Assembly: GCA_910575445.1 (NCBI GenBank)
Contig: CAJTFW010000013.1
Coordinates: 1 to 64,000, forward strand
Source of the DNA: Lachnospiraceae bacterium
GTDB taxonomy: Bacteria > Bacillota > Clostridia > Lachnospirales > Lachnospiraceae
Direction of reading: 5' to 3'
DNA: 64,000 nucleotides
Positions within the stretch are counted from its first letter, which is position 1. Every line of letters begins with the position of its first letter. Of this stretch, positions 7,636-16,950 are shown in pieces. The notes under the pieces were generated by a model, which worked only from the letters and a program-made list of their open reading frames with translations, did not search any database and was not told where the DNA came from. Made by a program: the position numbers and the translations under genes.

Positions 7636-9144
7636 ATGGCAAAGTATGTAATTGGCCTTGACAATGGTGGCACTTCCACCAAAGCCGCTATCTTCGATTT
7701 GAGCGGCAAAGAGATTGCCACAGCCGGTAAGCAGACCAAAGTCATCACTCCCAAATCCGGTTATACTGAGAGAAATATGGAGGAGCTCTGGCTTGCCAAC
7801 TGTGACTGTGTAAAGCGGGCGCTTCTAAAAGCCGGGATTGATGGAAAGGATGTCTTAGGCATCGCTGTCTGTGGTCATGGAAAGGGACTCTATCCGTGGG
7901 GCAAGGATGATAAGCCAGCGTATAATGGAATTATCTCTACAGATAGCCGTGCATGGAAATATCCACAGAAGTGGGTGGAGAGTGGTGTACATAAAGAGCT
8001 TCATGACAGGCTCTGCCAGGAATTTATGGCTTGTCAGCAAGTGGCGCTTTTAGCATGGTTTAAAGATAACCACAGAGAAGTCTATGACAATATCAAATAT
8101 GTATTTTCAGTAAAAGACTATATCCGTTTTCGTCTGACGAATGAGGCATATTGTGAGGCAACAGATATCTCTGGTTCTGGTCTGATGGACGTTAAAAATG
8201 CCAGATTTGACCGTGAGATGTTAGAGAAGCTTGGCATCGGGGAAGCATACGATATGCTGGCACCAATCAAATATTCCTATGACCTGTGTGGGAAGATTAC
8301 CAAAGAAGCTTCTGAGCTTACCGGACTTTTGGAAGGGACACCGGTAGCTGGCGGAATGTTTGATATTGATGCCTGTGCAGTGGCAGTGGATGTGACCTCC
8401 ACAGAGGAGCTGTGCACGATTGCCGGTACCTGGAGCATCAACGAATATATTTCCAAGACTCCTGTGATGGATGGAAGTATTGCAATGAACTCTCTCTTTG
8501 CAATGCCAGGGTATTATCTGGTGGAAGAGTGCAGTGCGACTTCTTCCGGGAACCTGGAGTGGTTCCTTGAAAATTGTATGGAACATGAGAAGATACCAGA
8601 AGGTGGCAACCTCTATGCACTGATTAATGAGAAAGTGGCAAGCGTAAAGCCAGAGGAAAGTGATGTCTATTTTCTGCCGTTTTTATATGGCTCCAATGCA
8701 CATCCGCTTGGAAAAGGCGCTTTTATTGGGCTGACTACCTATCATGACAAAGCACATATGCTTCGGGCAATCTATGAAGGGGTTGTGTATTCTCACAAGA
8801 CACATATCGAGAAGCTTCTCTCATCAAGAAAGCCACCAGAGGCGATTCGTATGGCTGGTGGGGCAGTGAATTCTAAAGTGTGGGTGCAGATGTTTGCAGA
8901 TGCACTTGGATTTCCGATTGAGACCGTCGATGCCAAAGAATTGGGAGCGCTTGGATGCGGGATGGCGGCAGCGATTGCAGCGGGTGTCTACAAAGACTAT
9001 AAAGAAGCTGCAAAGCATATGGTACATATCTCAGACCGCGTAGAGCCCAATAAAGAGATGACCCAAATCTATCAGAAAAAATATGAAAAATATCGTGCAG
9101 TCAGCAAAGCACTTGATACTGTCTGGGGACAGTTTGAAGTATAA
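7636..9144 (+). CDS. FGGY-family carbohydrate kinase (LyxK/EryA-like)
   Basis: A 502-aa cytoplasmic sugar or polyol kinase. The N-terminal phosphate loop is GLDNGGTSTKAA. Family landmarks include SGYTERNMEELW, FDIDACAVAVD, ATSSGNLEWF, FLPFLYGSNA and AIYEGVVYSHKTHI, plus the C-terminal ATP-site motif MAGGAVNSKVW. These resemble E. coli LyxK (L-xylulose kinase) more than xylulokinase or glycerol kinase. With a tetritol-type dehydrogenase next, erythritol, threitol or a ketotetrose/ketopentose is a plausible substrate. AGGAGGA precedes ATG 7636. It has its own promoter and forms a two-gene operon with the dehydrogenase. Confidence 0.82.
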   Translation: MAKYVIGLDNGGTSTKAAIFDLSGKEIATAGKQTKVITPKSGYTERNMEELWLANCDCVKRALLKAGIDGKDVLGIAVCGHGKGLYPWGKDDKPAYNGIISTDSRAWKYPQKWVESGVHKELHDRLCQEFMACQQVALLAWFKDNHREVYDNIKYVFSVKDYIRFRLTNEAYCEATDISGSGLMDVKNARFDREMLEKLGIGEAYDMLAPIKYSYDLCGKITKEASELTGLLEGTPVAGGMFDIDACAVAVDVTSTEELCTIAGTWSINEYISKTPVMDGSIAMNSLFAMPGYYLVEECSATSSGNLEWFLENCMEHEKIPEGGNLYALINEKVASVKPEESDVYFLPFLYGSNAHPLGKGAFIGLTTYHDKAHMLRAIYEGVVYSHKTHIEKLLSSRKPPEAIRMAGGAVNSKVWVQMFADALGFPIETVDAKELGALGCGMAAAIAAGVYKDYKEAAKHMVHISDRVEPNKEMTQIYQKKYEKYRAVSKALDTVWGQFEV

Positions 9145-9180
9145 TTTTAAAGAAAAGTATTAGAAAGGTGGAGAACAATT

Positions 9181-10266
9181 ATGGCAAACAGAGGAAGTAC
9201 CCCCAAAACAATGAAAGCGCTTGTAGCGTACAGTAAAGATGATTATCGTTTTGAGCCGGAATATCCTGCACCAGTGTGCGGACCAGACGACATTATCATC
9301 AAGACAGAGGCATGTGGCATCTGTGCTGGCGATCTAAAATGTAGCCACGGCGCAGCGATGTTCTGGGGAGATGACGTACAGCCGGCATGGGTAAAACCAC
9401 CCTTTATTCCGGGACATGAGTTCTTTGGCCGTATTGTAGAGATGGGAGAGAATGTAGAAGGATATGAACTGGGCGACCGCATTATTGCGGACCAGATTGT
9501 GCCTTGTGGAAAATGCCGTTTCTGTAAAGACGGACATTACTGGATGTGCCAGCCACATGATATGCTTGGATTCCAGTCCTACAATAATGGTGGTATGGCA
9601 GAGTATGTCAGATATCCAAAGAACTGTGTGATTAGCAGAGTGCCAGAAGAGATGAGTATTGAGCAGGCTCTGTTAGTGGAGCCATATGGCTGCTCAAAAC
9701 ATGCAGTTGACCGTGGAAGCATCACCAACGAAGACGTGGTTGTTATCTCCGGTGCAGGAACGCTTGGACTGGGTATGATTACCTATGCAAGAATGAAGAA
9801 TCCTAAGCTTTTAATCGTTTTGGATATGCAGGATGCTCGTCTTGCAAAAGCAAAAGAGTTCGGTGCAGACCTTGTATTTAATCCAGGTAAATGCAATATC
9901 GACAAAGAGATTAAGGCTCTGACCGATGACTATGGGTGCGATGTCTATATCGAGGCAACTGGTCATCCATCAAGCGTAATTCAGGGACTTACCATCACCA
10001 GAAAGCTTGGCCGTTTTGTGGAGTTTAGTGTATTTGGCTCTGAGACAAGCGTAGACTGGTCAATTATCGGAGACCGCAAGGAGTTAGATATTTTAGGTTC
10101 TCATCTAAGCCCATATGCGTATCCGTTTGTAATTGAGAATATTATGAAAGGCAACTTAAAGACCAGTGGCGTAGTGTCGAGTATCTTTACACTAGAAGAG
10201 TGGCAGAAAGCATTTGAATATGCAACTGGAAAACATGGCGATTTTAAAGTGGCATTTAAATTCTAG
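9181..10266 (+). CDS. Zinc-dependent polyol dehydrogenase, erythritol/L-threitol dehydrogenase-like (copy 1)
   Basis: A 361-aa medium-chain dehydrogenase that would oxidise a polyol to a ketose with NAD+. Catalytic zinc ligands are seen in EACGICAGD and GHEF. The structural zinc site is CGKCRFCKDGHYWMC, and the nucleotide loop is SGAGTLGLG. It is clearly paralogous to the 17275 gene, sharing YGC, FVEFSVFG and VDWSII segments. Family knowledge: the EltD-type erythritol/L-threitol dehydrogenase of mycobacterial tetritol catabolism has this architecture. Specificity remains inferred from the neighbouring isomerase and kinases. Confidence 0.82.
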   Translation: MANRGSTPKTMKALVAYSKDDYRFEPEYPAPVCGPDDIIIKTEACGICAGDLKCSHGAAMFWGDDVQPAWVKPPFIPGHEFFGRIVEMGENVEGYELGDRIIADQIVPCGKCRFCKDGHYWMCQPHDMLGFQSYNNGGMAEYVRYPKNCVISRVPEEMSIEQALLVEPYGCSKHAVDRGSITNEDVVVISGAGTLGLGMITYARMKNPKLLIVLDMQDARLAKAKEFGADLVFNPGKCNIDKEIKALTDDYGCDVYIEATGHPSSVIQGLTITRKLGRFVEFSVFGSETSVDWSIIGDRKELDILGSHLSPYAYPFVIENIMKGNLKTSGVVSSIFTLEEWQKAFEYATGKHGDFKVAFKF

Positions 10267-10290
10267 TATACTATTTTAAATAAGAAGAAA

Positions 10291-10326
10291 TGTCGCCGGA
10301 TATGGTAGATAACTCTCCGGCAACAT
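10291..10326. terminator. Possible bidirectional terminator
   Basis: GCCGGA and TCCGGC pair around a 15-base loop between two convergent genes. The stem is short and the T-run weak, so the call is tentative. Confidence 0.35.
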
Positions 10327-10329
10327 CAT

Positions 10330-10947
10330 TTAGTTTCCTTGATTTGTCTTGTATTTTTGGAAGACTTTTCCAAACAGTACCAATATAGCGTAGACTATCA
10401 GCGATTGGCCAAAGATTAGATACAGACCAAGAACAATTGCATAGCGAAACGCAAGGAAAGCGAACAATCCATAAAGAGCAGCCGCAATTAACGTGATGGG
10501 TGCATACATAAAGGTAAAGACAAAGGCGTTAAAGAAGATTTCCCGCAGATTGCCGGTAAAATGAATCATCACAGGATAGACCCACAGAAGAATCATCAGC
10601 ATTGTTACAAAAGCAAGCGCTGAGATACTTGTCAGGATGGTCTGTCCTGGTACAACCGCAGTGGTCAGGATATAAAAACCGATAAGAAAAGCACTCGATA
10701 GCAAAGCAGTAAAGAGCCATATGATAGTGGATTTTCTCCAGTACAGTCGCATACCGGCTCGAAAATTTCCAAAGATATGAGTATCTCCTTCAAAGAGCTT
10801 CTGTGCACTGTAGTATTGTGCAGCAGTCGCGGCTCCGGCTGTGACGACGGGGATACAACATACCGTCCAGAGGATATTTAATAAGGTAAGACGGCTTAAC
10901 AATGTGATAAACTGCATAAAGCCGCTGTCGTAATCAAACAGTTTCAT
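10330..10947 (-). CDS. DUF624 (YesL-type) membrane protein
   Basis: A 205-aa integral membrane protein with about five hydrophobic segments and the family opening LLSRLTLLNILWTVCCIPVVTAGAATAA. YesL-type proteins accompany carbohydrate ABC importers in Firmicutes. Their exact role is unsettled; an accessory or assembly role is proposed. Start ATG 10947 follows AAAGGA. It is divergent from the polyol ABC operon at 11244, which supports a link to that importer. Confidence 0.8.
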   Translation of the reverse strand: MKLFDYDSGFMQFITLLSRLTLLNILWTVCCIPVVTAGAATAAQYYSAQKLFEGDTHIFGNFRAGMRLYWRKSTIIWLFTALLSSAFLIGFYILTTAVVPGQTILTSISALAFVTMLMILLWVYPVMIHFTGNLREIFFNAFVFTFMYAPITLIAAALYGLFAFLAFRYAIVLGLYLIFGQSLIVYAILVLFGKVFQKYKTNQGN

Positions 10948-10993
10948 CAGATTTTGGTTCCTTTCTCTATGGATTAGCAAGACAGTAGACTAA

Positions 10994-11022
10994 ATAATAC
11001 AACAAAATACTTTTTGTTTCAA
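10994..11022 (-). promoter_or_regulatory. Promoter of the DUF624 gene
   Basis: Minus-strand TTGAAA (11022-11017) and TATTAT (10999-10994), 17-base spacing. Confidence 0.6.
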
Positions 11023-11119
11023 GTATTGTTAAAAATATAACAAAAAATATCGAAAATTGAATATTTTTCGTACAAATAGTATATGAAAAAATATTATGAC
11101 ATGAACATTTTTAAAAAAC

Positions 11120-11148
11120 TTGACAAAAGTATTCCTGAGTTATATAAT
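11120..11148 (+). promoter_or_regulatory. Consensus promoter of the polyol ABC/dha operon
   Basis: A perfect TTGACA (11120-11125) and perfect TATAAT (11143-11148) with 17-base spacing. About 95 bases of leader precede the first start codon. It probably drives the run of genes to 20055. Confidence 0.8.
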
Positions 11149-11243
11149 GATATTACACAAGTTGCATAAGTGGTTCTACGGGCAGGTAAACCGGATGGAC
11201 AGAGCTTGATGCAAAAAAATTACATAGGGAGGTATTTTTAGAC

Positions 11244-12755
11244 ATGAAAAAAAGAGTGTTAAGTGTACTTCTGTCAGCAACGATGGTTGCGGGTATGTTA
11301 GCCGGATGTGGCGGCGGTGGAGACAGCGCAGCGACCAGTGGTTCTGCAGGAAGTGACAGCAATGCAACAGAGGAAACAGGCGGCAGTACAGATGCAGCAG
11401 AAGGTGAGAGCACAGACGCAGCAGATGCTACTGGTGATGCAGCAGCTTCTGGAGAGTTTGACTGGAAGAAGTACGATGGCACAACTATCAACGTAATGTT
11501 CAACGAGCACAACTATTCCAAAGCTGTTATCTCTAAGCTTGAGGAGTTTGAGGCCTTGACAGGTATCACCGTTGAATATTCCTCCACACCAGAGTCCAAC
11601 TACTTTGACAAATTAAACATTTCCTTAAGTAGCCGTTCTGGAACCCCGGATGTTTATATGACAGGTGCATATCAGGTTTGGGAGTACGCACCGGCAGATT
11701 ACATGGAGCCGTTGGATGATTATATCAACAATCCGGCTCTGACCGCTTCGGATTATAACTATGATGACTTTATTCCTGGAGTAGTAGGTGCTCTGAAATG
11801 GGACCTTGTTCCTGGACATAAAGTAGGCGAAGGCTCTCAATGGGCACTTCCGATGGGGTGGGAGCTTAACAACCTGTCCTACAACAAGAATGTATTGGCA
11901 GACAAGGGCTTAGAGGTTCCAAAGACCACCGCAGAGCTTCTTGACACTGCGAAGGCATTGAATGAGTTCGCAGGTTCCGGTTCTTATGGTATCGCAGTTC
12001 GTGGAACTCGTGAGTGGGCAACCATCCATCCTGGATATATGTCTCTGTTCTCAACTTGGGGCGCACAGGATTTCGCTATTGAGGATGGCAAGCTTGTATG
12101 TAAGTTAGATTCTCCAGAAGCAATCGCTATGACTGATTACTGGGTAAATCTGATTAAGACCGCAGGCCCGCCACAGTGGACCAACTACACCTGGTATGAG
12201 GCAAGCTCTGACCTTGGTGCTGGAAAAGCTGCTATGATGTTCGACGCAACCAGTGCTGCTTACTTCCAGAACTTTGCAGGCGCTTCTCAGGAGTCCGGCA
12301 ATATTTCCTGGTCTACGATTCCACTTCCAGAAGGCAAGACCGAAGCTGATATGAAAGCTAATATCTGGATTTGGGCACTGGCTATGAACAAAGATTCTAA
12401 GAACAAAGAAGCTGCTTGGTATTTCCTTCAGTACTTCACAAGCCCAGAGTACATGCAGTATGCAGGTACCGACGGAGCAAGCCCGGATACTCCTCGCCAG
12501 TCTGTAATGGACAGCGATGGATACAAAGAGATTGTAGGCTCTGCTGAGAACTATCTGGAGTCCATCTCTGCTCTGACAGAGAACGCATCCATCCAGTTCA
12601 CACCGCAGCCATACTTCTTCGAGTGTACCACCAAGTGGGCTGAGACGCTTCAGGACCTTGTTACAAGTAACAAGTATTCTTCTACCGAAGAAGCAATGCA
12701 GCAGCTGAAGAAAGACCTGGATGTTGTGGTATCTGATTTGGTTATCTCTGAATAA
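11244..12755 (+). CDS. Extracellular solute-binding lipoprotein of a carbohydrate/polyol ABC importer
   Basis: A 503-aa family 1-type binding protein (CUT1 class). The lipoprotein signal ends LAGC, followed by a Ser/Thr/Ala-rich tether to about residue 70. The folded part starts at TINVMFNEHNYSKAVISKLE, and SPDTPRQSVM near the C-terminus resembles polyol and glycerol binding proteins. It leads an operon with two permeases and two MalK-type ATPases, the layout of the rhizobial glycerol importer GlpSTPQV. Tetritols are the inferred substrate from the flanking enzymes. Confidence 0.85.
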   Translation: MKKRVLSVLLSATMVAGMLAGCGGGGDSAATSGSAGSDSNATEETGGSTDAAEGESTDAADATGDAAASGEFDWKKYDGTTINVMFNEHNYSKAVISKLEEFEALTGITVEYSSTPESNYFDKLNISLSSRSGTPDVYMTGAYQVWEYAPADYMEPLDDYINNPALTASDYNYDDFIPGVVGALKWDLVPGHKVGEGSQWALPMGWELNNLSYNKNVLADKGLEVPKTTAELLDTAKALNEFAGSGSYGIAVRGTREWATIHPGYMSLFSTWGAQDFAIEDGKLVCKLDSPEAIAMTDYWVNLIKTAGPPQWTNYTWYEASSDLGAGKAAMMFDATSAAYFQNFAGASQESGNISWSTIPLPEGKTEADMKANIWIWALAMNKDSKNKEAAWYFLQYFTSPEYMQYAGTDGASPDTPRQSVMDSDGYKEIVGSAENYLESISALTENASIQFTPQPYFFECTTKWAETLQDLVTSNKYSSTEEAMQQLKKDLDVVVSDLVISE

Positions 12756-12793
12756 TAATACCCTGAAATACATAGGTTCTTTGTGGGTTAGAG

Positions 12794-12827
12794 GCAAGGA
12801 GGGGTTACCTGACCCTCCTTGCTTTTT
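12794..12827 (+). terminator. Attenuating terminator after the binding-protein gene
   Basis: GCAAGGAGGG pairs with CCCTCCTTGC around a 9-base loop, then five T. It sits inside the operon and probably reduces permease and ATPase expression relative to the binding protein. Confidence 0.75.
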
Positions 12828-12869
12828 CTATCCTATACGAACCATTGCAAAAAGACTGGAGGAAACAGG

Positions 12870-13805
12870 ATGAAAGAGCAGAATGTAAACAGCACTGCGA
12901 CGAGCGAACTGAATGTGGTGCCGTTTAAGACCAGGGTGCTTCCATATTTAATTGTAGCTCCTGCACTTATCATTACCATTGGAATTATGATTCCTTTTAT
13001 AATGGCAATTTATTTTTCACTGACGAATTATTCTTTCCGTATGCCAAAGTATAATTTTATCGGATTACAGAACTGGATTAATATCTTGACATCCAGCGTA
13101 TTCTGGAAAGCGGTTTGGGTGACGTTAAGATATGCGTTCTTTAGTACGGTTATTGAGATGGGACTTGGCATGGGAATTGCTATTCTTCTCAACAACTTAA
13201 ACAACAAGTTCTCTAAGATTATGAGAGTGGCTCTGATTTTTCCATTGATGGTGGCTCCGATTACGGCAACTACCGTATGGCAGCTGATGCTGAATAACTC
13301 TGTAGGTATTTTGGAGAAATTCCTGAATATTTTTGGAATTTATAATTTCCCATGGGCAGCAAGTCCGTCAACTGCGATGATGACGGTTGTTATGATTGAT
13401 GTATGGATTAATACTTCATTCTGTATGTTGTTAGTATTAGCCGGGCTTCAGTCTCTGCCCAAGTCTCCATTTGAATCAGCAAAGATTGACGGCGGAAGCA
13501 CGATGTTTAATTTCAGGAATCTGACTCTGCCGATGTTAAAACCAAGTTTGTATATTGCACTGTTATTCCGTCTGATGGCAGCACTTCAGGAGTATGCAAT
13601 TATCTTTGCACTGACACAGGGTGGTCCTGGTGATACTTTGATGAACCTCTCCCTGACCGCTTACCAGAATGGATTCCAGTTCCAGAAATTCGGTTTTGCA
13701 CTTCCGTACATTCTGGTACTTTGGCTATTTATTAACATTGTTGCGAAACAGATCGTTAAGAGACAGCGTGCGGCACAGAAGCAGGCTGCTGGTCTGGAGG
13801 AATAG
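12870..13805 (+). CDS. CUT1 ABC transporter permease (MalF/UgpA type)
   Basis: A 311-aa membrane subunit with about six hydrophobic segments. The EAA-loop that docks to the ATPase is ESAKIDGGSTMFNF, followed by LTLPMLKPSLY. ATG 12870 was chosen because a GGAGG lies about 9 bases upstream; the ORF opens further 5' without a good site. It forms the heterodimeric pore with the next gene. Confidence 0.87.
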   Translation: MKEQNVNSTATSELNVVPFKTRVLPYLIVAPALIITIGIMIPFIMAIYFSLTNYSFRMPKYNFIGLQNWINILTSSVFWKAVWVTLRYAFFSTVIEMGLGMGIAILLNNLNNKFSKIMRVALIFPLMVAPITATTVWQLMLNNSVGILEKFLNIFGIYNFPWAASPSTAMMTVVMIDVWINTSFCMLLVLAGLQSLPKSPFESAKIDGGSTMFNFRNLTLPMLKPSLYIALLFRLMAALQEYAIIFALTQGGPGDTLMNLSLTAYQNGFQFQKFGFALPYILVLWLFINIVAKQIVKRQRAAQKQAAGLEE

Positions 13806-13825
13806 GAAGGAAAGAGGTGTAAAGT

Positions 13826-14650
13826 ATGAATACAGCTTCAAACAGATTGAGCCGTGTTATCCAGAATGGATTACTGGCTATCTATGCAATATTTGCATTG
13901 TTTCCGCTGATATGGATGATAATTTTGTCCTTTAAGTCAGATGCACAGATGTACAATACCACATTTATATTCACTCCGACACTGGCAAACTATAAAGCTG
14001 TGCTTTTTGAGTCGGATTATCTTACCTATATGCTGGATAGCTTGATTGTATCCGGTGGAGCCGTGGTTGTGTCTGTGGTTGCCGGAGTGCCTGCAGCATA
14101 TGCGCTTGCAAGATATAATTTTAAGAAAAAAGAAGATATCGCATTTCAGATTCTTTCTTTTAAATTTGCACCAGAGATTCTAGTTGTGCTTCCACTGTTT
14201 ATGATTTATCAAAAATTACATATTTATGATACCTATTTTGGACTGATATGGGTATATCAGTTAATATCCATGCCACTTCTTATCTGGGTGGTTAGAGGAT
14301 ACTTTGAGGATATTTCTGTGGAGATTGAGTATGCAGCTCAGGTGGACGGTTACAACTGGTATCAGATTTTCTTTAAGAATCTGATTCCACTGATTAAACC
14401 AGGACTTGTGTCCGCAGCGCTTCTGGCATTTATCTTTGCATGGAACAGTTTCACGTTCCCGCTGATGTTAGGTGGAACCAACATCCAGCCAATTACCGTT
14501 GCAATTACGAAATTCCTCGGAACAGACAGTGCACACTATGGACAGCTTGCAGTGGCATCGGCTATATCCGCATTGCCGGCAATTATATTTGCACTTTGCA
14601 TACAGAAGCATCTGGTACGTGGCTTGAGCTTTGGTGCAGTGAAGGGATAG
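13826..14650 (+). CDS. CUT1 ABC transporter permease (MalG/UgpE type)
   Basis: Second pore subunit, 274 aa. The EAA-loop is EYAAQVDGYNWYQIF followed by KNLIPLIKPGL. The opening GLLAIYAIFALFPLIWMIILS is the usual first helix of MalG-type subunits. A ribosome site (GGAAAGAGG) lies just before ATG 13826, and the next gene begins 8 bases after the stop. Confidence 0.87.
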   Translation: MNTASNRLSRVIQNGLLAIYAIFALFPLIWMIILSFKSDAQMYNTTFIFTPTLANYKAVLFESDYLTYMLDSLIVSGGAVVVSVVAGVPAAYALARYNFKKKEDIAFQILSFKFAPEILVVLPLFMIYQKLHIYDTYFGLIWVYQLISMPLLIWVVRGYFEDISVEIEYAAQVDGYNWYQIFFKNLIPLIKPGLVSAALLAFIFAWNSFTFPLMLGGTNIQPITVAITKFLGTDSAHYGQLAVASAISALPAIIFALCIQKHLVRGLSFGAVKG

Positions 14651-14657
14651 GTGGAAT

Positions 14658-15812
14658 ATGTCAAGAATACAATTAGAAAATGTTACCAAAAAATTTGGAA
14701 GTGTAACGGCTCTTAAAAATGTGAGCCTGGATATCAAAGACAAAGAGTTTTTCGTATTGTTTGGACCAGCTGGTGCTGGAAAGACAACAATTCTGAACTG
14801 CATTGCAGGTATTCAACTCCCAGAAGAAGGTGTGGTAAAATTTGACGGAGAGATTGTGAACTTAGTGGATGCGGCGCACAGAGATACTGCCATGGTATTT
14901 GAGAACTATGCATTGTATCCACAGATGACCGTCTATGATAATATGGCATCTCCTCTTAGAAGCAAACTCTACAAAAAAGACGAAGACTATATCAAGACCA
15001 AGATTCAGGAAGTAGCGGCAATGATGAAGATGGAGAATCTCTTAGAGCGTCTGCCAAGCCAGCTCTCCAACGGGCAAAAACAGCGTGTGGCTATGGGCCG
15101 TGCACTGGTTCGTTCTCCAAGAGTCTATCTGATGGATGAGCCGCTGGCCCATCTAGATGCAAAGCTTCGTAACGCGATGCGTACGGAACTAAAAGAGATT
15201 CAGGCGAATTTTGGTACGACTAGTATTTATGTAACCCATGACTTTATGGAGGCTATGTCTTTGGGCGACCGAATCGCGATTATCAATGAGGGAGAGGTCA
15301 TCCAGATTGGTACCGGAGACGAGATATACTATATGCCTTGCAATGAGTTTGTGGCACAGCTGATGGGTGACCCGGAGATTAACCTGATATCTGGTACCCT
15401 GGCAAAATCCGAAGATGGATACACCTTTACTATGGAAGGTGCTCAGAAGACCTATGAGCTTCCAAAGGAGAAAGAACTTTTTGCCAAATTAGGTGAGCTT
15501 GGTCTTAGCAAGGTAGATATCGGCATGAGACCACAGAACCTTCTGTATTCTTTTGAGCCGAAGGAAGGTTACATAAAATGTTCTGTATACAGTTATGAGA
15601 GTATTGGTAACAAGTCCGTAATCGTGGCAGAGACATCTGGTCTGCAGCTTCGAATGATTGCCCCTAACGGTCTAAGTGTAAAGATTGACCAGGATATCTA
15701 TGTAGATATGCAGCTTGACCATGCTATGTTCTTTGATGCAGGAACCAAAGGATATCTGACCAGGTACAACGAAGCGGCAGTTAGGGCGATTGCAGCAGAA
15801 CAGGAGGGATAA
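14658..15812 (+). CDS. MalK/UgpC-type ABC ATPase, first of a pair
   Basis: A 384-aa ATPase for the preceding permeases. Walker A is GPAGAGKTT, the signature is the non-standard LSNGQKQRVAMGRAL, Walker B is LMDEPLAHLD and the switch His is in VTHDFMEAM. The Q-loop position reads FENYALYP where MalK proteins normally have FQ, so the Gln is replaced by Glu. A C-terminal ~130-residue OB-type regulatory domain is present. Paired unequal ATPases are known from glycerol-type importers such as GlpS/GlpT, so a heterodimer with the next gene is likely. Confidence 0.85.
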   Translation: MSRIQLENVTKKFGSVTALKNVSLDIKDKEFFVLFGPAGAGKTTILNCIAGIQLPEEGVVKFDGEIVNLVDAAHRDTAMVFENYALYPQMTVYDNMASPLRSKLYKKDEDYIKTKIQEVAAMMKMENLLERLPSQLSNGQKQRVAMGRALVRSPRVYLMDEPLAHLDAKLRNAMRTELKEIQANFGTTSIYVTHDFMEAMSLGDRIAIINEGEVIQIGTGDEIYYMPCNEFVAQLMGDPEINLISGTLAKSEDGYTFTMEGAQKTYELPKEKELFAKLGELGLSKVDIGMRPQNLLYSFEPKEGYIKCSVYSYESIGNKSVIVAETSGLQLRMIAPNGLSVKIDQDIYVDMQLDHAMFFDAGTKGYLTRYNEAAVRAIAAEQEG

Positions 15813-15817
15813 AGAGT

Positions 15818-16936
15818 ATGGCAGGATTAAGAATTGAGCATCTCTACAAACGTTATGAGAACGATGGCAAGAAGAAAAATGCCGTAAAGAACGACTATGC
15901 AGTAAAAGACCTGAATCTTGTAGCGGACCAGGGCGAATTTATCGCACTTCTAGGACCTTCTGGCTGTGGCAAGACGACAACGCTTCGTATGACTGCCGGT
16001 CTTGAAGATATTACGAAGGGTGAGATCTACATCGGCGACACGCTGGTCAACAATCTGCATCCAAAGGACAGACATATCGGTCTGGCATTTGAGGACTATG
16101 CAATGTATCCGCCGCTTACGGTATATGACAATATTGCATTTAACCTAAAGGCAAAGGGCGTTGACAAGGCAGAGATTGACAAGCGTGTAAGAGAGATTGC
16201 ACCACTGATGCAGTGTGACGACCTTCTCGACAAGATGCCTGTCAAGCTCTCTGGTGGACAGAAGCAGCGTGTCAATATTGCACGTGCGATTATCCGTCGT
16301 CCAGAACTTCTTCTGATGGATGAGCCACTGTCTCACTTGGATGGTAAGGCACGTCAGGCGATGCGTACAGAGATTAAACGTCTGATTAATGATATCAAAT
16401 GTACGACTATCTATGTAACGCATGACCAGTTAGAGGCAATGTCTCTAGCAGATAAGATTGCAATTATCAACTTTGGTGTATTACAGCAATATGGTACACC
16501 AGCAGAGGTATATGATGACCCGGTCAATGAGTTCGTGGCATCCTTTATCGGTGAGCCTCCAATGAATATTATTGAGACAACGATTATTGGAGAGGGAGAC
16601 CATTTCTTATTTACATTTGCAAACAGTAACTTAAAGATTGCAGTGCCAGAGCGCTACAACAACGTAGTAAGCAACGGCTTTAAGTGCAAGATGGGCGTGC
16701 GTCCGATGGACGTCTTAATTGGAGGTGCTGACTCTAAGGGTACACCAGAAGAAGTAGCTACTTTCGAGAACTTAGGCGACGAGCGCAGAATCGGTATCCA
16801 CGTAGGCTCATCTCTGTTGATGCTGATTACCGACGACGAGACCAGATACAAAGCGGGCGACATTATCAAGCTTGAGGTTCGCGGAGAGAAGACGCATTTA
16901 TTTGATATTGAGACAGGAAATCGTATTCGTGCATAG
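15818..16936 (+). CDS. MalK/UgpC-type ABC ATPase, second of a pair
   Basis: A 372-aa ATPase starting 5 bases after the previous stop. Walker A GPSGCGKTT, signature LSGGQKQRVNIARAI and Walker B LMDEPLSHLD are canonical. The Q-loop again carries Glu (FEDYAMYPP) in place of Gln. An OB-type C-terminal domain is present. It lacks the LSNGQ change of its partner, so one site of the heterodimer may be less active. A 338-base gap with three tandem hairpin elements follows before the next gene. Confidence 0.86.
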   Translation: MAGLRIEHLYKRYENDGKKKNAVKNDYAVKDLNLVADQGEFIALLGPSGCGKTTTLRMTAGLEDITKGEIYIGDTLVNNLHPKDRHIGLAFEDYAMYPPLTVYDNIAFNLKAKGVDKAEIDKRVREIAPLMQCDDLLDKMPVKLSGGQKQRVNIARAIIRRPELLLMDEPLSHLDGKARQAMRTEIKRLINDIKCTTIYVTHDQLEAMSLADKIAIINFGVLQQYGTPAEVYDDPVNEFVASFIGEPPMNIIETTIIGEGDHFLFTFANSNLKIAVPERYNNVVSNGFKCKMGVRPMDVLIGGADSKGTPEEVATFENLGDERRIGIHVGSSLLMLITDDETRYKAGDIIKLEVRGEKTHLFDIETGNRIRA

Positions 16937-16950
16937 AAAATAAAAATAAA

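Noticed and set aside
10948-11243. Small genes in the AT-rich divergent region
   Set aside because: Only the two promoters and leader are supported; no frame with a ribosome site was seen.
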